This document shows positions 1 through 10,077 of a stretch of 35,000 nucleotides of DNA, piece after piece. The stretch's first letter is position 1, and every line of letters starts with the position of its first letter. This stretch comes from Mesostigma viride (lineage: Eukaryota > Streptophyta > Mesostigmatophyceae > Mesostigmatales > Mesostigmataceae), in assembly GCA_009746045.1 (NCBI GenBank), contig RPFO01000165.1, forward strand, positions 3,590,918-3,625,917, read 5' to 3'. Below the pieces are notes generated by a model. The model saw only the letters and a list, made by a program, of their open reading frames with translations. It had not been told where the DNA came from and did not search any database. The position numbers and the translations under genes are program-made.

Positions 1-29
1 CTGGGTACGCCCACCTGCATGGGTTGCCT

Positions 30-543
30 TCACCGCTTGGCACCCACCCTCAAACGCTCCTCAGCTTCGAGGGCCTGCTTGATGATGACCTTGTAGGCCT
101 TCATGGTGGAGTGAGGAGCACACATGACCTTGAGAGATCCACGTGTGGCCTTATCCAGCCCAGAGACCTTCAACCAGTTGGTCAGGGCTATATTGTCTGC
201 CACGTTGAAACCGTGGCCCCTGCCTTCCTCAACCATTTTGCATAGTTAAGGAAATTCTGGATGAGATCCCCCTTGACCTCCCCCTTGATACTTGTCTTGC
301 AATGGATGCCGACCTTCTTGCGCTGGTCTTCAAGCAGCTCCTCAGCTCAGCTACATATACTGCCCAGGCCTTGTTGGCCCTTTTGCATTCCCTGGTTAGG
401 TCCTTGATCTGGTCAGTGCAGCTTGCCAAACGTGCTGCTGCTATCCAGATTTGATAGTAGTTGGTACGCCCGTACAAACTAGGAAACCCTTCCAACCCTT
501 CTACAAACTCTTCAGCCTGCTTAGGCTTGGAGTCAGATGTCAC
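30..543 (-). pseudogene. decayed unrecognised ORF, frameshifted
   Basis: Reading from 543 downward, an open frame of about 60 residues rich in charged helix-like sequence runs to about position 350. The coherent reading then moves to a second frame (about 345-240, containing EELLEDQRKK) and again to a third frame (236-30, starting MVEEGRGHGF and ending near RLRVGAKR). Each frame is open only where the previous one degenerates, so this looks like one former coding sequence of about 170 residues broken by two small indels. I recognise no domain. It could be a gag-like or accessory protein of a mobile element, given the surroundings, or a decayed cellular gene. No start codon or splice sites could be fixed. 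Confidence 0.35.
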
Positions 544-902
544 AGGTTGTAGCTGATTTACAATTAATAAGCCCTGAGTGGTAAGGTCAATCCATGCACA
601 GCTTGTGTATTATTATTGTTGTGATGTATATGTTATTATCACCGGTGACACCCACGTCATCTACGTGACTGTCCCACTACCAGCACCCCATTATTCCCCG
701 GCTGGGGCACCTTGCTACGGCGCCCGTCTGCCATGATGCACTAAAGCTGTCCTAGAGAAAAACTGGAGCAAAGCAGCTAAACAAAGTATGTAACAAACTG
801 TCGAGTATTGCCGCCTGCACCGGTGTCGCCGCCGCCTCCGCGCGAAATGCCGTCGAAGTGTCGATGAAATGCCGACGAGCACTGGAAAAAATGGCTGACG
901 TT

Positions 903-1616
903 TTAATAGTCAAGACCACCACGAAAGTCGCAGTACTCATACGCAAAACCTGGCGTCCTCCATGTCTGGCGTGATAGCCGGACTGCGCCGGCGTGGATCA
1001 AACAGCGTATTCGCCTCGTTTGTGTCGGAATGAAAATCGCAATGCGCCGACGCGCGACGATGCGGAGAGGATGCGTGAAGATGGAAAGAAGCTCCCAGCC
1101 CCGCTGGGATCCACTCACGCAGAGCAGAAGAGAAATGCCACCAGGGTTAATGAGGACCTGGCGCTCGCGAGTGCGGACGCCGCGTGTGAGCAGCGACAGC
1201 AACGCGATGTCTTGAAACAAATTTGTTGAGACCAACAGGCGCGCTCCTGTGCGCGTCGCAGCCCAGTTTTTGTAAATTTCGCTGATAGCCGGTGAGCGAC
1301 GAAATGGCATTGTCCACCTCCTCAATGGCGGTGGTGACTCGTTCACGAACGAAGGCCTCCGCGACCTGGACCGTAAAGCCGATAGAATCGACCGGATTGA
1401 GTCCAAGACCACGAATCGCCGGCACCAGCTGCGGCAAGCGTGGATTTCTGGAAAATCTCCCAGCAACGGGAGCGCTGCCCGCTGTCGACGATGCAATTCG
1501 TCTAGTGATGTCGTGACCTCGTCAATGAGAGCTTGCCACGACGCAGCAACCGGCTGCGGCTCAACGCGGTTGTGGAGCCGGTATGGATCTGCTGGCGGAG
1601 CAGCTACTTCCCTCAT
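903..1616 (-). pseudogene. unrecognised minus-strand ORF, probably frameshifted
   Basis: A 237-codon open frame runs from an ATG at 1616 to 903. The amino-acid pattern is convincing only down to about 1440 (through LPLLGDFPEIHA). From about 1437 to 1260 the neighbouring frame gives a better helical protein pattern (PQLVPAIRGLGL, then VRERVTTAIEEVDNAISSL). Further down the first frame again looks protein-like (LFQDIALLSLLTRGVRTRE). This is what a gene with compensating indels or an unrecognised intron would produce. No domain is recognised, and function is unknown. The sequence from 544 to 902 shows no convincing coding region. Confidence 0.3.
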
Positions 1617-2472
1617 CGGTAGGAAATGCGGAAGTCCTGGGAATCGGGTGTTCGTGAAAAGGCGATAATACGAGTTGCGGCAAGAGTTGTGCTGAATTCC
1701 GCCATGGTTCTTGCAGGAAGTTGCCTTTATTATGAATAAGGAACACAGACGTAAGTCACGTCACTTCCAAGACTGCACGCAGCACAGGCGACAGCGTCGC
1801 AGTGCCAAGAGAACGTGCACGCAAGAACTAGCGTCCCGGTGCTACCAAGTCCACATATAGGTTGCTAGGGACGCGTCAAGTATTCAGCTGCACTGTCACA
1901 GCTGAACTGTCAATCAATTGAACACAGACTCTGGCACGCCGGCGCGCAATCTATCAATTGTCCATACGGCTAGTCCTGTGGACCTAATCCGTACACTGCT
2001 CAGCATCAATTGTCTCATAGGTCCTGGCGCGCTACAGCACGCCTACCTATCAATGACCATCAAGTCCTGTAAAGTCCTGTCAACGTCCTGCGTTCTATCA
2101 TAAGTGACACTTGTACATCCTGTGTCCGTACGCGCCCACAGTGGCGCGCCGGGGTACTGTCGGCACAGCCCAGGAAACGTCATAACTTTACGTTCCTTAA
2201 CCAAATGAGGCGTTCAAGGTCCGTTGGAAAGAGCGTAACAATCTCTATCCATCTAATGTAAAATCCTTTACGTTAACTGCAACCCTAAATACCTCCTTTA
2301 CAACATGATGGCCAGACACTACAAATGTAAACAGGCAGTTGGGCACACAGGGTGAAATTCACCTCTGACATTTTGCTTGTTTGTCAAGCTGTCCTCGTTG
2401 CTTGTCTGCCCGTGTGCATGGCATGTGACTTCACTCGCCTGACCCAATGTTGTATACCCTGTTGTATACCCG
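1617..2472. other. no recognisable gene
   Basis: No convincing coding frame is seen here. There are scattered copies of ATCAATTG (around 1912-2011) and AGTCCTG (around 1971-2080), and a 12-bp direct repeat TGTTGTATACCC in tandem near 2450-2472. No inverted terminal repeats or RNA gene signatures were found. Confidence 0.4.
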
Positions 2473-2859
2473 ATGTTATGCCTAATGCTTAAACCACCCA
2501 ATGCTGTCTCGAACTTGGTGCAGCTTCCGAAGCGCTCACGTGCGATCCATCAGCGAAGGTGGGCGCGTGCAGTGGGACATGCACGGAAGGACACGTCCAC
2601 CTTCCGCAGGTAAGGAAATTGCTTTCTCAGTCAGGGTGGGTGGGGGGGGGGGACAGCTGCTTGTGAAACACATGATGAATCTGACTTACTCATATCTTTT
2701 CTTGTCTGCATGCGGTGCTTTTGCCTTGTGTTTCATGGCAGTTACAAGGAGCAAATGGCAGCGAGGGCAGCGAGGGAGGAGAAGAAGGCCGCCAGGTCGA
2801 AGAGGAAGGCTGACAAGAGCGGCGCGGTGGAGAATGGCGGACCAAAGCAGCAGCACCAA
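2473..2859 (+). CDS. candidate two-exon gene fragment, lysine/arginine-rich protein
   Basis: Two short open stretches can be joined by clean splice signals. Exon one could start at ATG 2473 (or 2485) and runs to 2609, followed by a donor GTAAGG at 2610. An acceptor CATGGCAG ends at 2741 and exon two covers 2742-2859, followed by a donor GTAAGC at 2860. The junction is in phase (AG joined to T) and gives ...DTSTFRS-YKEQMAARAAREEKKAARSK in fragments. The product is strongly basic, which would suit a nuclear protein, but no family is recognised. No downstream exon was found before the pyrimidine tract. It may be a real gene fragment, a captured exon pair inside a transposon, or chance. Confidence 0.3.
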
Positions 2860-2910
2860 GTAAGCTCATGCTTAGTAGTAGCTCATGCTTAGTAGTAGCT
2901 CATCTTAGTA
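2860..2910 (+). repeat. short tandem repeat after splice donor
   Basis: The unit AGCTCATGCTTAGTAGT is present about 2.7 times, with the last copy losing a few bases. It lies directly after the proposed donor at 2860. No function is implied. Confidence 0.6.
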
Positions 2911-3181
2911 CCATACTGTGTTCCATTTCTCTTCTTAAAACTGGGATTACCCATGTGCCACCTGTAAAGCATGCAAGTGCTGCATATACAGGTACGGCTA
3001 GCGTCCGCTTAGTGTATAAAAATCTGAGCTGGCATGCATGGGTATAGCCACATTAAGATTACAAGGCTAGATGCCTAGATGCATCATGCATGTATTAATT
3101 CAACGTGACGTGAGCATGCATCACAACCAACTACTCAATGCCATCACCATGCATGGCCCTCTAACTGTTGTGCTGTGCCCA

Positions 3182-4793
3182 TCCTCCTCCCCCTCCCCCT
3201 CCTCCCTCCTCCTCCCTCCCCCTCCTCCTCCTCCTCCTCCCTCCTCCCTCCCCCTCCCTCCTCCCTCCTCCCCTCCTCCTCCCCCCTCCCTCCTCCTCCT
3301 CCCTCCTCCCTCCTCCCTCCTCCCTCCTCCTCCTCCTCCTCCTCCTCCCTCCTCCCTCCTCCCTCCCCCTCCTCCCTCCTCCCCTCCCTCCTCCCCTCCC
3401 TCCTCCCCTCCCTCCTCCCTCCTCCCTCCTCCCTCCCCTCCTCCCTCCTCCCTCCTCCCTCCTCCCCCTCCCTCCTCCCTCCTCCCTCCTCCCTCTCCCT
3501 CCTCCCCCTCCCTCCTCCTCCTCCCTCCTCCCTCCTCCCTCCTCCCTCCTCCCTCCTCCCTCCTCCCTCCTCCCTCCTCCTCCTCCTCCTCCCTCCTCCC
3601 TCCCCCTCCTCCCTCCTCCCTCCCTCCCTCCTCCCTCCCCTCCTCCTCCTCCCTCCTCCCTCCTCCCTCCTCCCTCCTCCCTCCTCCCTCCTCCCTCCTC
3701 CCTCCTCCTCCTCCTCCTCCCTCCCCTCCTCCCTCCTCCTCCTCCCTCCTCCCTCCTCCCCCTCCTCCCCTCCTCCCTCCTCCCTCCCTCCTCCTCCTCT
3801 CCTCCCTCCTCCCTCCTCCCTCCTCCCTCTCCCTCCTCCCTCCCCCCTCCTCCTCCCTCCTCCCTCCTCCCTCCTCCCTCCTCCCTCCCCCTCCTCCCTC
3901 CTCCCTCCCTCCTCCTCCTCCCTCCTCCCTCCTCTCCTCCTCCTCCCTCCTCCCTCCTCCCTCCTCCCTCCTCCCTCCTCCCTCCTCCCTCCTCCTCCCT
4001 CCCTCCTCCTCCTCCCTCCTCCCTCCTCCCTCCTCCCTCCCTCCTCCTCCTCCCCCCTCCTCCCCCTCCCTCCTCCCTCTCCCTCCTCCCTCCTCCCTCC
4101 TCCTCCTCCCTCCTCCTCCTCCCTCCCCCTCCTCCCTCCTCCCTCCTCCTCCTCCCTCCTCCCTCCTCCCTCCTCCCTCCTCCCTCCTCCCTCCTCCCTC
4201 CTCCTCCTCCCTCCTCCCTCCTCCCCCTCCTCCTCCCTCCTCCCTCCTCCCTCCTCCCTCCTCCCTCCTCCCTCCTCCCTCCTCCCTCCTCCCCCCTCCT
4301 CCCTCCTCCCTCCTCCCTCCTCCCTCCTCCTCCTCCTCCTCCCTCCTCCCTCCTCCTCCTCCCTCCTCCCTCCCCCTCCTCCCTCCTCCCTCCTCCTCCT
4401 CCCTCCTCCCTCCTCCCTCCTCCCTCCTCCCTCCTCCCTCCTCCCTCCTCCCTCCTCCCTCCTCCCTCCTCCCTCCTCCCTCCTCCCTCCCTCTCCTCCT
4501 CCTCCTCCCTCCTCCCCTCCTCCTCCCTCCTCCCCCTCCCTCCTCCCTCCTCCCTCCTCCCTCCTCCTCCTCCTCCTCCCTCCTCCCTCCTCCCTCCTCC
4601 CTCCTCCCTCCTCCCTCCTCCCTCCTCCCTCCTCCCTCCTCCCTCCTCCCTCCCTCCCTCCTCCCTCTCCCTCCTCCTCCTCCCTCCTCCCTCCTCCCTC
4701 CCCCTCCTCCCTCCTCCCTCCTCCCTCCTCCCTCCTCCCTCCTCCTCCCTCCTCCCTCCTCCCTCCTCCCTCCTCCCCTCCCTCCTCCTCCTC
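3182..4793 (+). repeat. 1.6 kb uninterrupted polypyrimidine (CCTCCCT)n tract
   Basis: Every base from 3182 to 4793 on the plus strand is C or T. The dominant unit is the heptamer CCTCCCT, interrupted by CCT triplet runs and by CCCC or CTCTCC variants. The complementary strand is (AGGGAGG)n, in which GGG runs are separated by four bases, so it fits the usual G-quadruplex pattern many times over. The purine/pyrimidine strand asymmetry also permits triplex (H-DNA). Because no stop codon can be made from C and T alone, nor from A and G alone in this register, frames stay open on both strands. They translate to low-complexity Pro/Ser/Leu or Arg/Glu/Gly and are not genes. Confidence 0.97.
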
Positions 4794-6465
4794 ACCGTAT
4801 ATGGAAGTAATTTAAATTTTGTTGTAACTTGTGTTCAATGGTTGTCTTCTTAATATGACCGGATGCAATGATTATATACCAGTTGGTTTGAAGCAGTATA
4901 CACGTGTCATCAATTTTGTATAGTTAATTCATTAATGACATGTGTATATAAATTAAGCAATGGCCGGGCTGGGCAGGCCGCAGCTCGGCACTGGGGCTCG
5001 GTTAGTATGTGGCGGTGCCCACATTTGCTAAATCCCCTTCCACCAGCCACGATCGTTTGCCCCTTGTATGCCCACCACGCGCGCATGCCCCATGGTTACG
5101 CTTTATTATAAAACCGTTATGGTGGATGCAGGAGAACACTGCCACGCCAAGCAGTTGGAAAGCCGAGCTAGCGGCATACATACAACTCACTGAAAATGAG
5201 AGAGGAGAGAAAATGTGTATTATGCAAATAATACAATGAACGCTCAACGAGCTCAGAATGGAACGCTGTGTCTGCGTGTGCAACTCGGGGCTGTGGCACT
5301 CCCTGGGCAGTGCTACGCCTATATGCCTATGGCAGCGCTGACTGCAGCGTCTACATACCAGTGGACAACTGTACACTGCAATGCCATGCGACCACGTCAC
5401 TAGCATCAACTACACTCGGCCCGTCAGACCCGGATAACCCGGATCTGGCGGGTCGAGCTAGAGCCTAGGCACAGTCTGGCACTAACGGCACATCAGTCCA
5501 CATGACACCTCAGGACCGTATGACCTGCCGTACAGTACTGAGGTGTCCCGCTCAGCCGCGGTGGCAATACTCGGCGCGCAGGCCGGAAATCCGTGTGTCA
5601 GCCTAAGCATCTCATCTAACTCCCATTATGTTTTCCTTTCAGGTTGAAGGCTAGCGACTTCAAGCCTGAACCTGCCCAGCTAGGAGACTGACTCCAAGAG
5701 GTGCTGAGCAACTGACACCCATACTGCAACATCTGGACTGAAAAAAAAAATGGGCCCCAGAACTCGTGCAATACTTCTGGTTGCATCAAGTTTAGCACTT
5801 TAGCTCAACAGACCCGGGGAGTTCCTCCTCCTCGCGAGCCCATAAGGGAGATAGTCATGCCTGCCTGCCTATCCAGGGAGTGCTTCACCAGCAAAGAGAG
5901 CCACTGTCAAAAAATGCCAAGGTAAACCGTTTAAGAGGTCCCATGTTGTTCCATCATCATCGCCCACTCAGAAAACATAGCACCCAGCCAGGCTGGGGCA
6001 TGCAACTGAGCTCAGGTCACCTGCAACCTGAGGAGTGACAGTAGCCAGGTTTATTGCACCCTGAACTGTCCACGTTGCACCTGCACAACGTGTGAGGACC
6101 AGCCACCCCTGCCCTGCACAGTGGTGGCTGATGAAGTCCTGGTGACAGGTGACAGGAATATTGCATCCTGTATACCTGGCTGAGCACTTTGTACAAGACA
6201 ACATGACAGCACCCATGCCTTAACTGCCACTGAACAGTGAACAGTGAGGCCAGGTGGCCCAGGAAGCCCACAGTGAACTGGGTTCCCGGGAAACCACCTC
6301 AGTGTCAAGGGAGGTTTGACCCTCCACTTGAATGGGAGGCACCTGAGCCACTGAGCTCAAGGCCTATCCACCAAGGCATACAACCTTAATGGACAATGAG
6401 AGTATGATACAGCCCCTGCCCACCTATGAAGGTGAGCAGCACGAAATTCCATGGTGTGTGAAAAA
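4794..6465. other. no recognisable gene
   Basis: This is AT-rich to about 4980 and mixed afterwards. Short open frames on both strands overlap one another and match nothing I recognise. On the minus strand, 6465-5970 could be the 3' untranslated or terminal-repeat remains of the retroelement whose coding piece ends at 6466. A minus-strand AATAAA lies just inside that ORF end, near 6477-6482. No paired terminal repeat was found. Confidence 0.4.
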
Positions 6466-7074
6466 TCAAAAGACTTTATTGGCATAGGGCATGCAGATGC
6501 AGAAAAAGACAGACTCCAACCAACCCCCCTTACTGGAAGCACAACCTGCCCCTTGGACCTGCCCAAGGGGTACTGGGTTACCTAGGTGCCCCTGGGACCT
6601 GCTAGGCGTCCCCCGATGGGGCAGGGTTGCCTGCTTGCCATACGGGTTCATCAGGTGGTATAACAGCTGATACTGATCAGCTGCCTGCTGAGGCACTTTA
6701 GTAAGTGCGTCAGCAGCGTTGTGCTTGTCCTCCACGTGACGGGTGGACTCCCAGTACGTGGATTCCTGTTTGAGGACCACCCAGTCAAGATCAGTGTGCA
6801 CAGCATAGGGGTTAGCAAGGAAGCTGAGGACTGACTTGTCACGGACGCGAGCTATGTCATCCGGGCGCCCACTATGCACAAGACCGGTGACGTGCGCAAG
6901 GAATTTGTCTTCTACGCATTTTCGACAAAGGCTAGTGACCGGGGGGGACACTAGCACTTGCAGCATAAGAGCGGACGAAAGTGTACGTGCACGCGCGCCG
7001 GGCCAGGCACAGCTGGGCGCGCAGCACTGACTTGAGCGGACGGCAGCACAAGTGTGCAGCGTCGAGAGGATCAT
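6466..7074 (-). pseudogene. retroelement RNase H C-terminal-like fragment
   Basis: The frame from 7074 down to 6466 contains a stretch NPYAVHTDLDWVVLKQE followed by RHVEDKHNAADALTKVPQQ. The N-x-A-D-x-L-T-K pattern is the signature at the end of Ty1/Copia-type RNase H domains. A minus-strand AATAAA polyadenylation-type signal lies near 6480 at the end of the frame, as expected near a retroelement 3' end. The upstream third of the frame (above about 6950) looks non-coding. Its orientation matches the Copia pieces at 16200-18560, so it may be the 3' part of the same copy, separated by the Gypsy element. Other RNase H lineages are possible. Confidence 0.45.
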
Positions 7075-8268
7075 ACGCGTGTTAGTGGACAGCTGGAGCT
7101 GAAGCTGGACTGCTGGACTTCAACAGCGCCGAGGCTATTGACAGGCCAGGTGTCTTTGTGGTGTAGAATAGCGGGTCAACGTTATGAGGACTGGACAGAA
7201 AATGGAAAAGGACAATTTGCGGTGCGGAGCCAGATCGCTGGAATGAATGCGAAATCGCTGGCAGCCCTAAAAAGGGATTTCTTCTAGAAAGGAACGATTA
7301 GACGCAATGTTTGCTGGGCCACTCACACGCAAGGTGTGAGCGTGCAGATTGTCTGAAGGATATTATGCTTCGACCTTGCTGGACGTGACTCAATGTCGGA
7401 CATTCCCAGGGACAGAAATGCCGGAGCCTCTAGGAGATGAGATCGGCAACAGGGTAGCAATTTAGATTTGTCGGGATGCCTTCCTGCTTTTGTTGGCATG
7501 TGTGGTAGAAAGCCAGGACGGCAACTGGAATGCGGTTTCTATTCGCATGGTTCAGGCAGCAAGATAGTTTTGGCATTCCTGGCTGGACTGACAAGTGTGG
7601 CGTGTGTCATGCGTGTGGCATGACGAATGGTTTGGTTCATAGTCGAAGAGGACTCTCACGCAGCGTGTAGTCTCTTCGAGTCTCTCGTTAGTGGCCTTCG
7701 TGTTTCTCCCTTTCCTTGGGAGCAAGGCCGGTAGCATGTCATGGAGCGCTGCCTAACTGCGGGCTCGTGAGCATGGAGTGCATCGATATTGAGACTATCA
7801 ACGTGTTGTAATTGTATTAACTTTCTCAATAAACTCCGCATGTGCGGCTTCATCATCAGACTGTGCAAAGTGTGTGTTTTGAAAGCATTATTCTATAGCA
7901 GGGGAGGCAATAAGGTGGTTATCAGGCACGAGGGACAGTTCCTTGTCCTCGGCTGAGAGCCCTCCTTTCTTTACTCGAAGAGACTACCCGGTAGTCTGCT
8001 TCCTTCTGTTCGAAGCCAAGACGTTGGCTTTAGTGTTTAGCAACCATCAGCAGTACAGGGAACGGCCTGGCTGACAGTTTGTAAAGGAAGTGTCTTGAGA
8101 CAGATTTTAAGAAAATAGAACTAGCCAGAATTTGCTGGCTCTTGTCTTTTTCTGGCAGGCTAGTCGAGTCGTTATCCTTGACACCTGTTATAAAGCCTTT
8201 GGTTGTTGCTTCTTCTCAGCGAAACCTAGGCTTGTTGGTTCTTGTTTTGCCCATCGGTCAGCTGGTGC
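7075..8268 (+). promoter_or_regulatory. Gypsy leader, possible 5' LTR remains
   Basis: No gene is seen here. The block lies between the retroelement fragment and gag and has features of an LTR and leader: AATAAA at 7828-7833, a candidate primer binding site at 7916, a TATAAA-like TTATAAAG near 8187, and a splice-acceptor-like CTTCTCAG near 8219. I could not find a matching copy after the integrase gene, so an LTR cannot be delimited. The exact 5' boundary of the element is unknown. Confidence 0.35.
7916..7930 (+). promoter_or_regulatory. candidate primer binding site (initiator Met tRNA-like)
   Basis: TGGTTATCAGGCACG starts with the TGG expected to pair with a tRNA CCA end. It resembles the common retrotransposon primer site TGGTATCAGAGC (initiator methionine tRNA) with one extra T and one substitution. 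Its position, about 340 bases before gag, is suitable. No TG...CA LTR end abuts it exactly, so the call is tentative. Confidence 0.35.
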
Positions 8269-10077
8269 ATGCCACTGACGCGAGCGCAGACTCGAGCCAT
8301 GGCAGATGCAAATAGAGCAGATGCCGACACGTCCGCTCCGGGGTCGAATGGCGGGATTCCTCCCGCCGTACCCGCAGTGGGTGAGAGTCGCGACCAAGAA
8401 GCGCCGCTGAGTATGGTGGCGCTGTTCGCGCAGATGCAAGCGCAGATGCAGCAACAGTCGCAACAGTTGCAGCAGCAATTGGCGCTGCAGATGCGGGAAG
8501 TGACCGACAGATTGGTGGCCGTAGAGGGTCGTCATCTGCAGTCCACACCATGGGACGGGCAGGCATCGATGCCGGGCCCCAGTGGTGTTGCCGCGGAGCC
8601 GAGGGAGCGGGACCAGCCGCCAACCTCAGGTAATGCGGCGGGAAGGGCTTCGATGGAACCGGGGGTTTTGGCTGGGTCGCTAACCCAACACGACTTGCTT
8701 GGTGAGGCGGATGGTCAGCCACGGGGCGAGTATACGCTGGCGCCCAGGCGCCTGCCTTTCGATCAAGCGCGAGACGGATTGCACGAGGAGAACGGGGCAG
8801 GGCTGGCGCGCGCGATGGACCCACACAGGGGTGCACCAGGACGCATGCTGCCAGGCGGGGCCTCAATTCCGTTTGGGCGAGGCGGTGGGGCGCTGACCGG
8901 CGGGTCGACTGCACGGTGGTCAAGTGTGCCAATCGGGCGCATTCCGCCCATGGAGGACATAACCACGCCGCTGGCTTTCCGAGTACGGGAGGCAGCACGA
9001 CCAAGCACGCTGGCGCAGGGACGCGCAGCTCAGCGACCGCCGGAGGATGCCGATGGGGTGCAGTACCCGCAAAGGGTGCGCCTCATACCGGAAGGCGCGA
9101 AGATGCCCACCCTACCACGGGTGGACATGCGCGAGAAGTTCTCCACAACCGGCAATCTGGCCACGCTGGCGCAGGCCTACAACGCGTACAAGTCATGGAT
9201 TGATCTGCAATACATGACTACGCAAGGCGCTGTAATGCATGAGTTTGTGATGAACAACATGCATTTTTTCTTTCACGGCCTTACGCTGAGGCGAGTGGCT
9301 AGGCTGGTGGAGCAGTGGAGAGAGGTCTCGCTGTACACGCGTCACACGGACGTGTGGTTCGGCTTCGACGGGCGTGGCCAGCCCGACTATGACAACATCA
9401 TGTATGGTGTCGACCCTGCCGAGGAACTGTGGGGCCTCCTTCGCCAGGAATACCCGGTGGAGACCATCAAGGCAGAGCGTGAGTGGCGCAGTTTCAAGAT
9501 AGCCGAGGGTGAAACCCCGGAGCAATCTTACGAGCGCCTCATGGAGTTCGCCGGCGAAGTGGAGGACTGGTCCGAAAAGCTGGCGTGTCAGAAATGGCTG
9601 CAAGCGCTAGGCTCCAAGGAGATGGAGCTGCCCACGCCGCCCAACGGCCAGCCGTGGCGATTGCGGTCACTGTGCATTGAGGTCAGGGCCATGATGCGAC
9701 GACACGCGCAAGGCCGGATCTCGGTAAGCACGGTGGTGGCCGAGCTGCAGGCCAAGGTCGACGCGCTGACCAAGGCCAAGTCGGGTGAGTCGTCTGCCAC
9801 AAGACAAGCGCGCCCGCAAGGCGGCCACGGTGCTAGCAGGAACCAAGGGGGGTCTCGCAACGCCTCATCGCATGATGCAACCCAGGGTAACGCCGCTGGC
9901 GGCAACAAAGACGCTGCCGCCCCGACGCGAGCTGGGGGGGCACGTCCTCACAGACGGGTACTAGGACGGATGCGCGCAAATCGGGCTGCTTCCTTTGCGA
10001 CAAGGATGGGCACCTTAGTCGCGAGTGTCCAAGCCGCTGCACGAAGCCGCATGGGGCAGACACGAAGTGGCACCTGA
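8269..10077 (+). CDS. gag: Gag protein of Ty3/Gypsy element
   Basis: This is the structural protein that forms the cytoplasmic particle and packages element RNA. The start is placed at ATG 8269 (MPLTRAQTRAMADANRAD), because the open frame upstream has no earlier ATG. Residues about 45-80 are glutamine-rich and coiled-coil-like (MQAQMQQQSQQLQQQ). A retrotransposon gag core lies around residues 375-450 (EELWGLLRQEYP, then EWRSFKIAEGETPEQSYERL). The last 45 codons (after the G run at 9934-9940) look non-coding in this frame. The nucleocapsid zinc knuckle is instead encoded one frame back, so the productive protein must shift -1 near 9934. The stop codon overlaps the next ATG as TGATG at 10075-10079. 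Confidence 0.85.
   Translation: MPLTRAQTRAMADANRADADTSAPGSNGGIPPAVPAVGESRDQEAPLSMVALFAQMQAQMQQQSQQLQQQLALQMREVTDRLVAVEGRHLQSTPWDGQASMPGPSGVAAEPRERDQPPTSGNAAGRASMEPGVLAGSLTQHDLLGEADGQPRGEYTLAPRRLPFDQARDGLHEENGAGLARAMDPHRGAPGRMLPGGASIPFGRGGGALTGGSTARWSSVPIGRIPPMEDITTPLAFRVREAARPSTLAQGRAAQRPPEDADGVQYPQRVRLIPEGAKMPTLPRVDMREKFSTTGNLATLAQAYNAYKSWIDLQYMTTQGAVMHEFVMNNMHFFFHGLTLRRVARLVEQWREVSLYTRHTDVWFGFDGRGQPDYDNIMYGVDPAEELWGLLRQEYPVETIKAEREWRSFKIAEGETPEQSYERLMEFAGEVEDWSEKLACQKWLQALGSKEMELPTPPNGQPWRLRSLCIEVRAMMRRHAQGRISVSTVVAELQAKVDALTKAKSGESSATRQARPQGGHGASRNQGGSRNASSHDATQGNAAGGNKDAAAPTRAGGARPHRRVLGRMRANRAASFATRMGTLVASVQAAARSRMGQTRSGT
9934..9940 (+). promoter_or_regulatory. G7 run at the gag to pol frame change
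   Basis: Seven consecutive G bases lie where the coding pattern leaves the gag frame and enters the frame of the next ORF, one base back. The new frame reads from here without a stop through the zinc knuckle at 9987-10028 into the protease ORF. It could be a slippage site, whether -1 ribosomal shifting or transcriptional slippage on the G run. It could also be a one-base deletion in this copy or a homopolymer assembly error. Confidence 0.5.
9987..10028 (+). CDS. gag zinc knuckle (CCHC) encoded in the pol frame
   Basis: In the frame of the downstream protease ORF the sequence reads CFLCDKDGHLSREC, a perfect C-x2-C-x4-H-x4-C zinc knuckle. It is the RNA-binding motif of retroelement nucleocapsids and is normally fused to the end of gag. 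It lies upstream of the ATG at 10077, which shows that the biological frame of the second ORF starts well before that ATG. Confidence 0.85.

Noticed and set aside
3071-4853. Long open frames of 544-579 codons on both strands
   Set aside because: They are produced by the C/T-only tract, which cannot contain a stop codon. The translations are pure Pro/Ser/Leu or Gly/Arg/Glu low complexity in several frames at once.
5002-5409. 135-codon minus-strand frame
   Set aside because: No domain, cysteine/serine-rich composition without pattern, and overlapping open frames on the other strand of similar quality.
8258-9004. 248-codon minus-strand frame opposite gag
   Set aside because: Antisense shadow of the GC-rich gag N-terminal region, with low-complexity composition.
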